Shown here: piece by piece, positions 8,391 to 19,595 of the stretch
Layout: each line of letters starts with the position of its first letter
How positions within the stretch are numbered: the first letter of the stretch is position 1
Assembly (NCBI GenBank): GCA_001767695.1
Contig: MELR01000010.1
Location: 39,974-74,482, forward strand
Length of the DNA: 34,509 bases
Direction: 5' to 3'
From: Actinobacteria bacterium RBG_16_68_21
Lineage (GTDB): Bacteria > Actinomycetota > Acidimicrobiia > Spongiisociales > UBA11373
Translations under genes and position numbers: made by a program
The notes under the pieces: model-generated
Database searches by the model: none
Seen by the model: only the letters and a program-made list of their open reading frames with translations
Told to the model about the DNA's origin: nothing

Positions 8391-9355
8391 CAGTTTCTCC
8401 TTCGCTTCTTGCCGCGCTTCTTCTTGGAGCCCTGGGGTCGGCGGACGGCGGCGCTCGCTGGGGGCGCCGGCGAGCCGGGGGAATCCCCGCGGTCTGGCGG
8501 CGGTGATGTTTGTGGCCTCTGTTTGGCCGAAGGAGGCTTGGGCTTGGAGGCCTCCTCCGCTTTCCGCCTGGCGTCAAGACCGAGAATCATGGCTTGTTGC
8601 CCGATCCGGAAGATCTGGCTGGCGGCGAAGTACACCACCAGGCCGGCGGGAAGATTGAACGAGATGAACCCGAAGAAGAATGGGAAAATCTTCATGACGG
8701 CCTGACCGGGTTGCGGTTGGGAATTGTCCTGCCTGGCCATGGTCTGCTTCTGCTGCCAATAGGCAGTGAGCATCACGATGATGATCGTGATCAGGTAGGG
8801 AGCCGCCCGGAGAAAGCCATCGGCGCTGATCGACGCGCTCGGAGAGATGCGCATATCCATCCATAGGAAGTCGAGGGTTGCTCCCACCGGCGCACCCAGA
8901 CACCGCGGGTCGGTGACTGCCGATTCGGCGCAGACTGCCGCAGTCACTGCCGGATAAAGCGCGCTCCCTGCAGAGACGTACTTCACCGCCGAGTCAATGG
9001 TGTTAGAAGCGAACGACCGAAGGACATTGAAAAGGGCGAACCACACCGGCATCTGCAAGATCAGCGGGAGGCATCCGGCGGCCGGGTTGACGCCTCGCTC
9101 CTTGTACAACGCCATCATGGCGGCCTGTTGGGCCGGCTTGTCGTTCTTCAACTCCCGTTGGAGTCGCTTGATCTCCGGCTGGATCTCTTGCATCGCCTTC
9201 ATCGAGCGCGTTTGCTTGAGCGTCAACGGGAAGAGGATGAGTCCGATGAGAATCGTCAACAGAATCACCGCAATGCCAAAATTTGGAATGAGGTCGTAGA
9301 AGAAGGAAAGGGTCCCGCCGAGGAGCCGCTGCAGCCCGTTCCATACCGCAGACAT
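8390..9355 (-). CDS. yidC: Membrane protein insertase YidC
   Basis: FPLTLKQTRSMKAMQEIQPEIKRLQREL..YKERGVNPAAGCLPLILQMPVWFALFNVLR; basic C-terminal tail. Confidence 0.96.
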   Translation of the reverse strand: MSAVWNGLQRLLGGTLSFFYDLIPNFGIAVILLTILIGLILFPLTLKQTRSMKAMQEIQPEIKRLQRELKNDKPAQQAAMMALYKERGVNPAAGCLPLILQMPVWFALFNVLRSFASNTIDSAVKYVSAGSALYPAVTAAVCAESAVTDPRCLGAPVGATLDFLWMDMRISPSASISADGFLRAAPYLITIIIVMLTAYWQQKQTMARQDNSQPQPGQAVMKIFPFFFGFISFNLPAGLVVYFAASQIFRIGQQAMILGLDARRKAEEASKPKPPSAKQRPQTSPPPDRGDSPGSPAPPASAAVRRPQGSKKKRGKKRRRN

Positions 9356-9630
9356 CAGTGAGTCCCTGCTTTCATCGTGTTCTCCCGGCTCGGAACCGGG
9401 TCGAATCCGCCTTCATGCCACGGGTGGCATCTCCCCACACGCTTCGCCGCCAGCCAGGTACCCCGCAGTGCGCCCCACTCACCCACGGCATCCGACGCGT
9501 ACTCCGAGCACGTCGGGAGATAGCGGCAGCGCCGGCCCAGGATCGGAGACAGCAGGAGCTGGTATCCGCGAATGAATCCCTGGACCCACCACCCGGCCTG
9601 ATACGGCCGTAATCTCGATTGGTCGTCCAC
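9355..9630 (-). CDS. yidD: Membrane protein insertion efficiency factor YidD
   Basis: [32 protein letters not shown] and [17 protein letters not shown]. Confidence 0.95.
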   Translation of the reverse strand: MDDQSRLRPYQAGWWVQGFIRGYQLLLSPILGRRCRYLPTCSEYASDAVGEWGALRGTWLAAKRVGRCHPWHEGGFDPVPSRENTMKAGTH

Positions 9631-9636
9631 TCTGCC

Positions 9637-9939
9637 TCACTCCTCATCCCTCAGGCCCTGTCGCAACCATTCCACCACCGCCTCGAAAGGTGTGTTCGCC
9701 ACCGCCGCGGTGGCCACCACCACATAGTCTCGTCCCGGCGCAGCCCCTACCCGTCGCAGCGCCTCCCGCAGCCGACGCTTGGCTCGGTTGCGCCGCACGG
9801 CATTGCCGACCGAGCGACCCGCGACAAACGCGACCCGCGCCAGCCCGGACACCCCGGGAGCGGCAAACACGACGATGCCCCCCGAGCGGAACCGGGTCCC
9901 GGCCTTCCGCACCCTCCTGACGTCGGAACTGCTCCGCAA
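9637..9939 (-). CDS. rnpA: Ribonuclease P protein component
   Basis: GRSVGNAVRRNRAKRRLREALR signature; TTG start, between rpmH and yidD. Confidence 0.93.
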   Translation of the reverse strand: MRSSSDVRRVRKAGTRFRSGGIVVFAAPGVSGLARVAFVAGRSVGNAVRRNRAKRRLREALRRVGAAPGRDYVVVATAAVANTPFEAVVEWLRQGLRDEE

Positions 9940-9958
9940 GGAAACGAAGACGCGAGGT

Positions 9959-10093
9959 CTAGGCGGAGAGACGGCGCCGGCCCTTGAGGCGCCGCCTCTT
10001 GAGCACGGCGCGCCCGGCCCGAGTCCGCATGCGGAGACGGAAGCCGTGCCGCTTCTTGCGGCGACGAACGTTCGGTTGATACGTGCGCTTCAT
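9959..10093 (-). CDS. rpmH: 50S ribosomal protein L34
   Basis: Hand translation [44 protein letters not shown]; below the length cutoff of the supplied ORF track. Confidence 0.97.
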   Translation of the reverse strand: MKRTYQPNVRRRKKRHGFRLRMRTRAGRAVLKRRRLKGRRRLSA

Positions 10094-10133
10094 GAAAGAC
10101 GTCCGGGAAGAGAGGAAGGTGCGTCGGGCGACA

Positions 10134-10163
10134 AGACTACGAATGCTCCCTGTGCTTTGTCAA
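10134..10163 (-). promoter_or_regulatory. Putative rpmH promoter (TTGACA-N18-TAGTCT on the minus strand)
   Basis: Perfect -35 hexamer and -10-like hexamer at 18-bp spacing, 41 bp upstream of rpmH ATG. Confidence 0.6.
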
Positions 10164-10361
10164 AGGTTGAAACGCGGAGGCATCACGATCGCGACAAAAC
10201 CCACTGACTCGCGAAACATTGGGGAGCGCCCAACGGAGCAATTCGACGAGGTCACACCGATTCAGAACGCGAAATCGATCTCAGAACGGACCTTGTGATT
10301 CAGCGACATCCCCCCACGTCGGAGTGGTCGGCTCGGGGCGATAGCGCGCGATTTCTCGTTC

Positions 10362-10391
10362 TTGTGGGGTCGGTGCCGCGGTCCATATACT
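10362..10391 (+). promoter_or_regulatory. Putative dnaA promoter (TTGTGG-N18-TATACT)
   Basis: Hexamers at 18-bp spacing, upstream of the DnaA-box cluster and dnaA. Confidence 0.45.
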
Positions 10392-10483
10392 CGCGTTTCA
10401 CCGGAGGCCCCACCGGTCACTTCCCAAGCGAATCCCGGCGGTGCGTCGGACGGGGACATAGGGCGAGAGTGGGAAAACTGCCC

Positions 10484-10515
10484 TTCTCCACAGCTGTGGA
10501 TAGCTCTGTGGAGAA
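10484..10515. promoter_or_regulatory. Cluster of three DnaA-box-like 9-mers upstream of dnaA (TTCTCCACA, TGTGGATAG, TGTGGAGAA)
   Basis: Read at 10484-10492, 10495-10503 and 10507-10515; each is one mismatch from TTATCCACA or its complement. Confidence 0.78.
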
Positions 10516-10550
10516 TCGGATCTGGCCATCAACAGGACGCGAGGGAGGAC

Positions 10551-11912
10551 GTGGAAGCCCATCCGGCTGCCCGGAACTGGGAACAGTTCCGACAGGCACT
10601 TCGTGGACGCGTCACTCCCGTCACCTGGCGAACTTGGCTCGAGGGCCTCGAGCAGCAGTCGGTGGACGGGAACGTGGTCCGTATCGTCGCTCCCAGCGAA
10701 TTCCATCTTCGTTGGGTCAACGAGAAGTACCGCCCTCTCATCCAAGAGGCGGTCTTGGTCGCCTATGGCCCGGGGGCGGTGGTCGAGTTGGACGCGTCCG
10801 ACTCCCCTTCCTTCGACCCGCCCCTCATCGACGACGACCCTGAGCCGGAACCGCTCCCCCGAGCTGCAACCTCCCATGACCCCGGAGAGCCTCACCTCGT
10901 TCCCAAATACTCGTTCGAGAATTTCGTAGTCGGCCCATCCAATAGGTTCGCCCATGCCGCCGCTCTGGCGATTGCCGAACAGCCCGGAGGGAATTACAAC
11001 CCCCTGTTCGTGTACGGGGGAGCAGGCCTCGGCAAGACCCACCTCCTCCACGCCATCGCCCAACACTGCGCCGACCTCCATCCCAATCTCGAGATCTGCT
11101 ACTTGAGCTCCGAAGAGTTCTTCAACGGGTTCATCGACGGGATCCGCAAGAAGCGAATGGACGAGTTCAAGGCGCGCTATCGCTCGGTGGACATGCTCCT
11201 CCTCGACGACGTCCAGTTCTTCGAGGGCAAGGAGCAGATCCTCGAAGAGTTCTTCCATACTTTCAACACCCTCTATGAGGCCGGCAGGCAGTTGGTGTTC
11301 TCTGCCGATCGTCCACCCAAGAGCCTCTCCAGTCTCGAGGATCGAATCCGCAGCCGGTTCGAATGGGGACTGACCACCGACATCCAACCGCCGGATGTCG
11401 AAACCCGCCTCGCCATCCTGCGCAAGAACGCCGCCTTCGCTCCCCAGGAAGTTCCCGAACCGGTACTCGACTTCATGGCCAATCGTGTCGTGGACAACAT
11501 CCGCGAATTGGAGGGCGCCCTCACCAGAGTCACCGCCTATGCGGCACTCACCCATCAGCCGATCAACCTCGAGATGGCCGAGGACGTTCTCCAGGATCTC
11601 GGTCCCGCTCACGCCACGGTCCCGATCAGCCCAGGCCGTATCCTGGCCGCCACCGCCGAGTCATTCGGGTTGTCCATCACCGACCTCGAAGGACCCAGCC
11701 GCCGCCAGCCTCTCGCCCGCGGACGCCAAGTGGCGATGTATCTGTGCCGCGAACTGACCGATCTCTCCCTTCCCAAGATCGGTGCTCTCTTCGGCGGTCG
11801 CGACCACACGACCGTCCTTCACGGGGTCAACACGGTCGCGAAGGCGATCAAGACCGACCTGACGTTGTTCGACCGCGTCACAGCCCTGTTGCAAAGTCTG
11901 AGGAGAACATGA
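10551..11912 (+). CDS. dnaA: Chromosomal replication initiator protein DnaA
   Basis: YSFENFVVGPSNRFAHAAALAIAE, GGAGLGKTHLLHAIA Walker A, LLLDDVQFFEGKEQ Walker B, FGGRDHTTVLHGV domain IV; GTG 10551 preceded by GAGGGAGG, the longer ORF start is not supported. Confidence 0.96.
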   Translation: MEAHPAARNWEQFRQALRGRVTPVTWRTWLEGLEQQSVDGNVVRIVAPSEFHLRWVNEKYRPLIQEAVLVAYGPGAVVELDASDSPSFDPPLIDDDPEPEPLPRAATSHDPGEPHLVPKYSFENFVVGPSNRFAHAAALAIAEQPGGNYNPLFVYGGAGLGKTHLLHAIAQHCADLHPNLEICYLSSEEFFNGFIDGIRKKRMDEFKARYRSVDMLLLDDVQFFEGKEQILEEFFHTFNTLYEAGRQLVFSADRPPKSLSSLEDRIRSRFEWGLTTDIQPPDVETRLAILRKNAAFAPQEVPEPVLDFMANRVVDNIRELEGALTRVTAYAALTHQPINLEMAEDVLQDLGPAHATVPISPGRILAATAESFGLSITDLEGPSRRQPLARGRQVAMYLCRELTDLSLPKIGALFGGRDHTTVLHGVNTVAKAIKTDLTLFDRVTALLQSLRRT

Positions 11913-12102
11913 CCTGTTGCCCACAGGAGAAGGCAGCCCGAGATCTGCTGTGGACGGACGTCCCAATTAGTCCCCAGCCAAACTGCCACGGAACAGCCCC
12001 TCTACCTGCGGTTTCTCCAAACCATCCCCAATCCCCAGCTACTACTACTACTACTAACTAATTCTCTGATAGAAGAGAAGAAGAAGCAGAAAGGGACAAC
12101 CT
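11913..12102. other. oriC: Probable oriC (dnaA-dnaN intergenic region) with degenerate DnaA boxes and a DnaA-trio-like CTA array
   Basis: TTGCCCACA (11917-11925), TGTGGACGG (11949-11957), TTCTCCAAA (12013-12021), then (CTA)6-A-CTA-A at 12039-12061 followed by A-rich DNA; typical actinobacterial oriC position. Confidence 0.8.
12039..12061 (+). repeat. DnaA-trio-like trinucleotide array CTACTACTACTACTACTAACTAA
   Basis: Direct reading: six contiguous CTA units plus one after an extra A. Confidence 0.7.
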
Positions 12103-13182
12103 GTGCGTATCAGGGCGGAACGAGACGATCTCGTCGATGTGCTCAGCCGGGCCGGGCGGGCAGTCGGCGTGCGCTCCCCGATGCCGATCCTTCAGGGCGT
12201 GCTGGTATCGGTGGAGGGACGATCGATGAAGGTCACCGGAACCGACCTCGACGTAACCGTCCGTACCGAGCTCGAGGTGGAGGTGATGGAGCAGGGCAGG
12301 ACTGTCATGCCGGCCCGCTTGGCGACGGAGGCCGTTCGCAAACTCCCTGCCGGAGCCGTCGTGCTTCAGGCCGAGGCTGGCGAGATCGAGATAACCGGGG
12401 GAGGCCCCCGATTCCGGTTCCGGGAATTCAACGTCGAGGATTACCCGAAGATCGGCGAGCCGGACCTGACGGGAGCGGTGACGGTCGAGGGATCCGAGTT
12501 TGCCGCCGCAATCGGCCAGGTGTCGGTGGCGGCATCGACGGATGACGCCCGGCCAATTCTCACAGGGGTCTATTTCGAGAACGAGGCCGGCAAACTGCGG
12601 ATGGTCACGACCGACTCATACCGGCTGGCGGTTCGGGATCTTCCCTCAGTCGACGCCCACATGGTGGGACTCGTGCCGGTGAGGGCACTCAAGGAGCTCG
12701 CCAGGAGTATCGGAGCGAGCACGGTGAGGGTGGCGGTCGGGGACCGCGAAGCGGCCTTCGCTTCGGAGAGAGGTTCGCTCACCGCGCGTCTGATCGAGGG
12801 CTCCTTCCCGAATTACCGACAACTCATTCCGGAGTCCTACCCCAACCGCGTCGTCGTCGGTCGGGATGCCCTCCTCGAAGCCATCGATCGGGCGTCCCTG
12901 GTGGCAGAGGACCACATCCCCATTCGGATGACGCTGCAGAAGAGCGGCATAGAACTGAGCGTGACCCGTCAGGACGTTGGGGGAGAGACCGAGCATGTCG
13001 AAGCCGAGTACTCCGGCGAGGAGATGACGATCGCTTTCAACAGTAGGTACCTCAACGATGGAGTAGGCGCCATCGATGCCGAGAGCGTGATTCTCGACGT
13101 GATGGATCCTTTGAAGCCGGGAGTGCTGCGCGGTGAGGGCAGTGACGACTATCTCTATCTGTTGATGCCCGTGCGCCTCTGA
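12103..13182 (+). CDS. dnaN: DNA polymerase III beta sliding clamp
   Basis: MRIRAERDDLVDVLSRAGRAV N-terminus, YLLMPVRL C-terminus, gene order. Confidence 0.97.
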   Translation: MRIRAERDDLVDVLSRAGRAVGVRSPMPILQGVLVSVEGRSMKVTGTDLDVTVRTELEVEVMEQGRTVMPARLATEAVRKLPAGAVVLQAEAGEIEITGGGPRFRFREFNVEDYPKIGEPDLTGAVTVEGSEFAAAIGQVSVAASTDDARPILTGVYFENEAGKLRMVTTDSYRLAVRDLPSVDAHMVGLVPVRALKELARSIGASTVRVAVGDREAAFASERGSLTARLIEGSFPNYRQLIPESYPNRVVVGRDALLEAIDRASLVAEDHIPIRMTLQKSGIELSVTRQDVGGETEHVEAEYSGEEMTIAFNSRYLNDGVGAIDAESVILDVMDPLKPGVLRGEGSDDYLYLLMPVRL

Positions 13183-13188
13183 TCGCCC

Positions 13189-14292
13189 GTGAATCTCGTC
13201 TGGCTCGCGCTCCGGGATTACCGCTCATATGCCTCTCTCGATTTCCATCCTGACCCGGGCGTCAACGTCCTGCTCGGAGAGAACGGGTCGGGGAAGACCT
13301 CGATCCTCGAAGCCATCGGGTACCTCGCAACCCTGTCATCATTCCGTCGTTCGCCTGACGCCGCCCTCGTCCGGCTAGGTGCGGACGCGGCGATCACCAG
13401 AGGCGAGTTCTCCTCAGGACCGAGCGGCGCCGTCATTGAGGTCGAGACCCCGGCCACGGGGAGACGGCGTGTTCTGGTGAACGGGAAAGGGGGAAGGAGC
13501 CGTGCCGACGTCGCCGGTGTCGTGGCGCTGGTGGCATTCCTCCCCGACGACCTGGATCTCGTCAAGAGGGGTCCGGCGTACCGCCGCGATTACATCGATG
13601 ATGTCGCTGCTCAGGCATGGCCGGCAGCTGCAACAGAGCAAACGGAGTACGACAGGGTGTTGCGGCAGCGCAATGCTCTGCTGCGGCGCGACGGGCGAAG
13701 CGCCGATGGAGCCACCCTCGATGTGCTCGACGAGAGGATGAGCGAACTAGGGGGCGTCCTGTTGGCGCGGCGACTGGCAATCTGCTCACTTCTTGGCCCG
13801 GCGGTCTCCGAGCTGTATGCGGATCTAGGCGAGGAGGCCGAAGCCGTCGATTGGTACTACTTGGCTGCGGGCATTGGGCCGGTTGAAGGGCAGCCCGGCG
13901 CGGCAGAGCTCGCCGGCGGGCTCCGCGACGGTTTGAGCGGGGCCCGCCGGGCGGACCTCGAGCGGCGTACCTCCACCGTCGGCCCGCATCGTGACGATCT
14001 GGTGATTTCGATCGGGGGGCGGGACGCGAGATCGAGGGCCAGTCAGGGAGAGCAGAGATCGATTTCACTGGGAATGCGGCTGGCGGCCTTTCACGTGCTC
14101 ACCGAGCGACGGGGTAGTGCGCCGGTGCTGCTGCTGGACGACGTGTTCTCCGAACTCGACGCCTCCCGGGGCCGCAGGCTCGTTGCCAGGCTGCCGCGGG
14201 GACAGGTATTCGTCACCTCGGCGCGAGCGGAGGAGGTGCCGTTGGTGGGGAAGAGGTGGCGGGTCGTCACCGGGGAGGTGACTGCGGAGTGA
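13189..14292 (+). CDS. recF: DNA replication/repair protein RecF
   Basis: LLGENGSGKTSILEAIGYLA Walker A, SQGEQRSISLGMRLA signature, VLLLDDVFSELDASR Walker B. Confidence 0.97.
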   Translation: MNLVWLALRDYRSYASLDFHPDPGVNVLLGENGSGKTSILEAIGYLATLSSFRRSPDAALVRLGADAAITRGEFSSGPSGAVIEVETPATGRRRVLVNGKGGRSRADVAGVVALVAFLPDDLDLVKRGPAYRRDYIDDVAAQAWPAAATEQTEYDRVLRQRNALLRRDGRSADGATLDVLDERMSELGGVLLARRLAICSLLGPAVSELYADLGEEAEAVDWYYLAAGIGPVEGQPGAAELAGGLRDGLSGARRADLERRTSTVGPHRDDLVISIGGRDARSRASQGEQRSISLGMRLAAFHVLTERRGSAPVLLLDDVFSELDASRGRRLVARLPRGQVFVTSARAEEVPLVGKRWRVVTGEVTAE

Positions 14293-14609
14293 TGGATGAG
14301 CCGAGGGACCTCACGCCGGTGGGTGATGGCCTGGAGCGGATGCTGCGAGCGTTGGGCATGCCCGAGGCAATAGACATCGCCGCTCTGGTGGACGGCTGGG
14401 CCGAAGTGGCCGGCGAGCCGTTCGCCTCCCAGTCCCTGCCGGCCTCGTTCGGAAGAGGAGAACTGACTGTGGAGGTGGTCGATGGGGCAGTGGCGTCCCT
14501 GCTCAAGTACCGTATCGGCGACCTCGTGGAGCGGCTCGGCCGGCGGTTTGGAGAAGGCACGGTGACCTCGGTTCGGATCAAGGTCGGAAAGCACAAAAAG
14601 GGCCTCTGA
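14292..14609 (+). CDS. dciA: DUF721 / DciA-like protein
   Basis: AALVDGWAEVAGEPFASQSLPASFGRGELTVEV DUF721 pattern; TGATG overlap with recF; between recF and gyrB. Confidence 0.85.
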   Translation: MDEPRDLTPVGDGLERMLRALGMPEAIDIAALVDGWAEVAGEPFASQSLPASFGRGELTVEVVDGAVASLLKYRIGDLVERLGRRFGEGTVTSVRIKVGKHKKGL

Positions 14610-14791
14610 CCAGGGGTTTTATCTGCGGCACGGACTCAGAATTGTCGCCGTCCGGGGCTATACTTACACCTGTGTCGGCGACCACCGGGGGAACCCGGTA
14701 GACATCTCCGGCCACCGCCGGCACTGCCCCTGATCGCGGGCCTGTGCCCGGTGTGAGCGTTGCCCGACGCGTCAGCAGCGACCGTGAGTGA

Positions 14792-16888
<2,097 letters not shown>

Positions 16889-16891
16889 TGA

Positions 16892-16926
16892 CCCGCTGCC
16901 CGCTGCCCGCTGCCCGCTGCCCGCAA
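16892..16926 (-). repeat. Heptamer tandem repeat (CCCGCTG)4 CCCGCAA; G4-capable on the minus strand
   Basis: Direct reading in the gyrB-gyrA gap, 3 nt after the gyrB stop. Confidence 0.9.
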
Positions 16927-16978
16927 GACCGCGTTCTGAGGCTCGTGACGAATTGTGCTTTGGACCCGAGTGGTCGCC

Positions 16979-19420
16979 ATGGTTGACGATCAGAGCGCGG
17001 CGCGCGTCGAGCTCATCGACATCGAGCAGGAGGTCAAGGCTTCCTTCCTCGAATACGCGATGTCTGTCATCGTCTCCCGTGCGCTTCCCGACGTGCGCGA
17101 CGGGCTCAAACCGGTGCACCGCCGGATCCTCTATTCGATGTACGACTCGGGGAGTCGCCCGAGCACACCGTTCCGTAAGAGCGCTCGCGTGGTGGGCGAC
17201 GTCATGGGGTGGTTCCATCCCCACTCCGGTGATGCCATCTACGACGCCATGGTGCGCCTCGGGCAGGACTTCGCCACGCGCTACCCGCTCATCGAGGCAC
17301 AGGGAAACTTCGGAACGGTGGACGACCCGCCGGCGGCGATGCGCTACACCGAGGCCCGGCTCGAGAAGCTCGCAATGCACATGCTCGACGGGATCGACGA
17401 GGACACAGTGCTCTTCCAGGACAACTACTCGGGAGAGCGGCAGGAGCCGACCGTGCTTCCCGCGCGGTTCCCCAATCTTCTCGTCAATGGCTCCACCGGC
17501 ATTGCGGTGGGCATGGCGACCAACATCCCCCCCCACAACCTCTCCGAGGTCATAGACGCCACAATTCACCTCATCAAGAACCCCGAGGCGACCCCGGAGC
17601 AACTCCTCGAGTTCGTCAAGGGTCCCGACTTCCCCACAGGGTCCTACATCGTCGGCACCCGTGGAGCCCGCGAAGCGCTCCTGACCGGGCGAGGGTCCGT
17701 GAAGATGCGGGCGGTCACCGAGGTCGAGGAGGTCCGCAAGGGACGCACCGCCATCATCGTGACCGAGATCCCCTATCAGGTGTCACGCGACCGGATCATG
17801 GAGAAGATCGCGGATCTGGTGCGCGACAAGAAGGTCACCGGCATCGCCGATCTCCGGGATGAGAGCGACCGGAAGGGAACCAGGCTGGTCGTCGAACTGA
17901 AGCGCGAAGCGGTTCCCCAGGTAGTACTCAATCAGCTCTTCAAGAACACCCAGCTCCAGGAGAACTTCAGCGTGAATACCGTCGCTCTGGTCGACGGTGT
18001 TCCCCGAACGCTCAACATCGCCCAGCTGGTCGGGTACTACGTCGACCACCAGATGGAGGTCGTCGAGCGGCGCACCAAGTTCCGTCTCGCCAAGGCCGAG
18101 GCCCGGGCCCACATCGTGGCCGGCCTGCTGATCGCCCTCGACAATATCGACGCGGTGGTGAAGGCGATCCGCGGATCGAAGGACACCGACGCCGCCAAGA
18201 GCGCCCTGATGAAGCAGTTCAAGCTCTCCGAAATCCAGGCGACTCACATCCTCGACATGCCCCTCCGCCGGCTCACGGCTTTGGAGACCGGCAAGCTGCG
18301 CGAGGAATTCGAAGAGCTGCAGAAGCTCATCAAGTACCTGGCCGGCCTTCTGAAGAGTCCGGCAAAGCGTCGCGCTCTCATCGCCGATGAGCTGGCCGAG
18401 ATCAAGGAGAAGTTCGGCGACAGCCGCCGCAGCCAGTTCATCGCCGACGACGGCGACATGACGCTCGAGGATCTGATCGCCGACGAGGAGATCGTGGTGA
18501 CGGTCACCGCCAACGGGTATGTGAAGGCGGTGAACGCCTCCGCCTACAAGAAGCAGGGGCGGGGCGGAAGGGGAGTGAAGGCGGAGAACCTCCGCGAGGA
18601 TGACGTGATCAGCCATCTCGTGCACACGACGGCGCACGCATTCCTGCTCTTCTTCACGAACCGAGGCAAGGTCTATCGGATCAAGGCACATGAGTTGCCT
18701 CGTAAGGAGAGGACTGCCAAGGGAGTCCTTGCCCAGTCGGTGATGCCGCTCGGCCCCGACGAGCGGATCGAGGCGGTCATCGACACGCGCGACTACGAGA
18801 CATCGCGCTACCTGGTGATGGCCACCAAGGACGGACAGGTCAAGAAGACCGAGTTCAAGGAGTACGACAGCCGCAATTCGACGCTTGTGGCGATTCGCCT
18901 CCAGGAGGAGGACGAGGTGGTGGCGGTCCGGACGACCATGGGTCGCAACGACCTGCTGCTGTTCACCGCGGACGGCCAGGGGATCAGGTTCAAGGAGACC
19001 GATCTCCGGGCGATGGGGCGCGACACCCAGGGGGTCCGGGGAATCAGGCTCCGCGAGGGTGACAGTGTCGTCTCTGCTGCCTCGAACCAGGACGGCGACG
19101 AGGTACTGCTCCTCACGACGGGGGGCTACGGGAAGCGCACGAAGCTCACCGAGTTCCGCCGCCAGCAGCGGGGCGGGGTCGGGGTGAAAGCGATCAAGCT
19201 CACCCGGGTCCGGGGCAAGCTGGTGGCGGCGAGGACGGTTTCACCCAACTCTGAGATCTTCGTGACCTCCACCGACGGCGTCGTGATCCGTTCCGGAGCC
19301 GACACGATCTCCCGGCAGAAGCGCGACGCCTCGGGAGTGAAGGTGATGAGTCCGGCGCCGGGCGCCGAGATCTCGGCGTTCGCCCTCGTCCCGCCGGAGG
19401 CTGTCGAAGAGGGTGAGTAG
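16979..19420 (+). CDS. gyrA: DNA gyrase subunit A
   Basis: [44 protein letters not shown] catalytic Tyr region, GyrA-box-like QGRGGRG in the C-terminal domain. Confidence 0.98.
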   Translation: MVDDQSAARVELIDIEQEVKASFLEYAMSVIVSRALPDVRDGLKPVHRRILYSMYDSGSRPSTPFRKSARVVGDVMGWFHPHSGDAIYDAMVRLGQDFATRYPLIEAQGNFGTVDDPPAAMRYTEARLEKLAMHMLDGIDEDTVLFQDNYSGERQEPTVLPARFPNLLVNGSTGIAVGMATNIPPHNLSEVIDATIHLIKNPEATPEQLLEFVKGPDFPTGSYIVGTRGAREALLTGRGSVKMRAVTEVEEVRKGRTAIIVTEIPYQVSRDRIMEKIADLVRDKKVTGIADLRDESDRKGTRLVVELKREAVPQVVLNQLFKNTQLQENFSVNTVALVDGVPRTLNIAQLVGYYVDHQMEVVERRTKFRLAKAEARAHIVAGLLIALDNIDAVVKAIRGSKDTDAAKSALMKQFKLSEIQATHILDMPLRRLTALETGKLREEFEELQKLIKYLAGLLKSPAKRRALIADELAEIKEKFGDSRRSQFIADDGDMTLEDLIADEEIVVTVTANGYVKAVNASAYKKQGRGGRGVKAENLREDDVISHLVHTTAHAFLLFFTNRGKVYRIKAHELPRKERTAKGVLAQSVMPLGPDERIEAVIDTRDYETSRYLVMATKDGQVKKTEFKEYDSRNSTLVAIRLQEEDEVVAVRTTMGRNDLLLFTADGQGIRFKETDLRAMGRDTQGVRGIRLREGDSVVSAASNQDGDEVLLLTTGGYGKRTKLTEFRRQQRGGVGVKAIKLTRVRGKLVAARTVSPNSEIFVTSTDGVVIRSGADTISRQKRDASGVKVMSPAPGAEISAFALVPPEAVEEGE

Positions 19421-19431
19421 CGAAGAGGCTG

Positions 19432-19513
19432 CCCGCTGCCGGCTACCCGCGAGAGGTCGCGACCGGGGAGCGGGGAGTGGGGAGCGGGAAGCCGGAAGCG
19501 GGAACCGGGAAGC
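19432..19513 (+). repeat. Compound heptamer repeat: CCCGCTG CCGGCTA CCCGCGA, then GGGGAGC GGGGAGT GGGGAGC GGGAAGC CGGAAGC GGGAACC GGGAAGC
   Basis: Direct reading downstream of gyrA; 7-bp period maintained over seven G-rich units at 19465-19513. Confidence 0.88.
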
Positions 19514-19595
19514 CGGTTGCCGGGAGCATCTTGGGGATAATCCCGACGAAAACCACGACCCTCGGTAACCTGCCTTGGGTCATCCGAGGAGCGCC

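Noticed and set aside
9395-9420. tRNA T-arm-like sequence GGGTCGAATCC
   Set aside because: Inside yidD coding sequence; no cloverleaf could be built.
10362-10550. 63-residue N-terminal extension of DnaA
   Set aside because: Translates through the predicted promoter and DnaA-box cluster; GTG 10551 with GAGGGAGG upstream gives a normal DnaA N-terminus.
10398-11612. 404-aa - strand ORF
   Set aside because: Antisense shadow of dnaA and its upstream region.
14084-14099. Possible third parS in recF (CCTTTCACGTGCTCAC)
   Set aside because: Only the left half and central CACGTG match; the right arm diverges (GTGCTCAC versus GTGAAACA).
14643-14664. gyrB promoter with TTGTCG as -35
   Set aside because: TATACT is a good -10-like sequence but TTGTCG lies only 11 bp upstream, too close for a sigma70-type promoter.
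16892-16926. Heptamer array considered as a CRISPR
   Set aside because: Units are 7 bp without spacers; no cas genes present.
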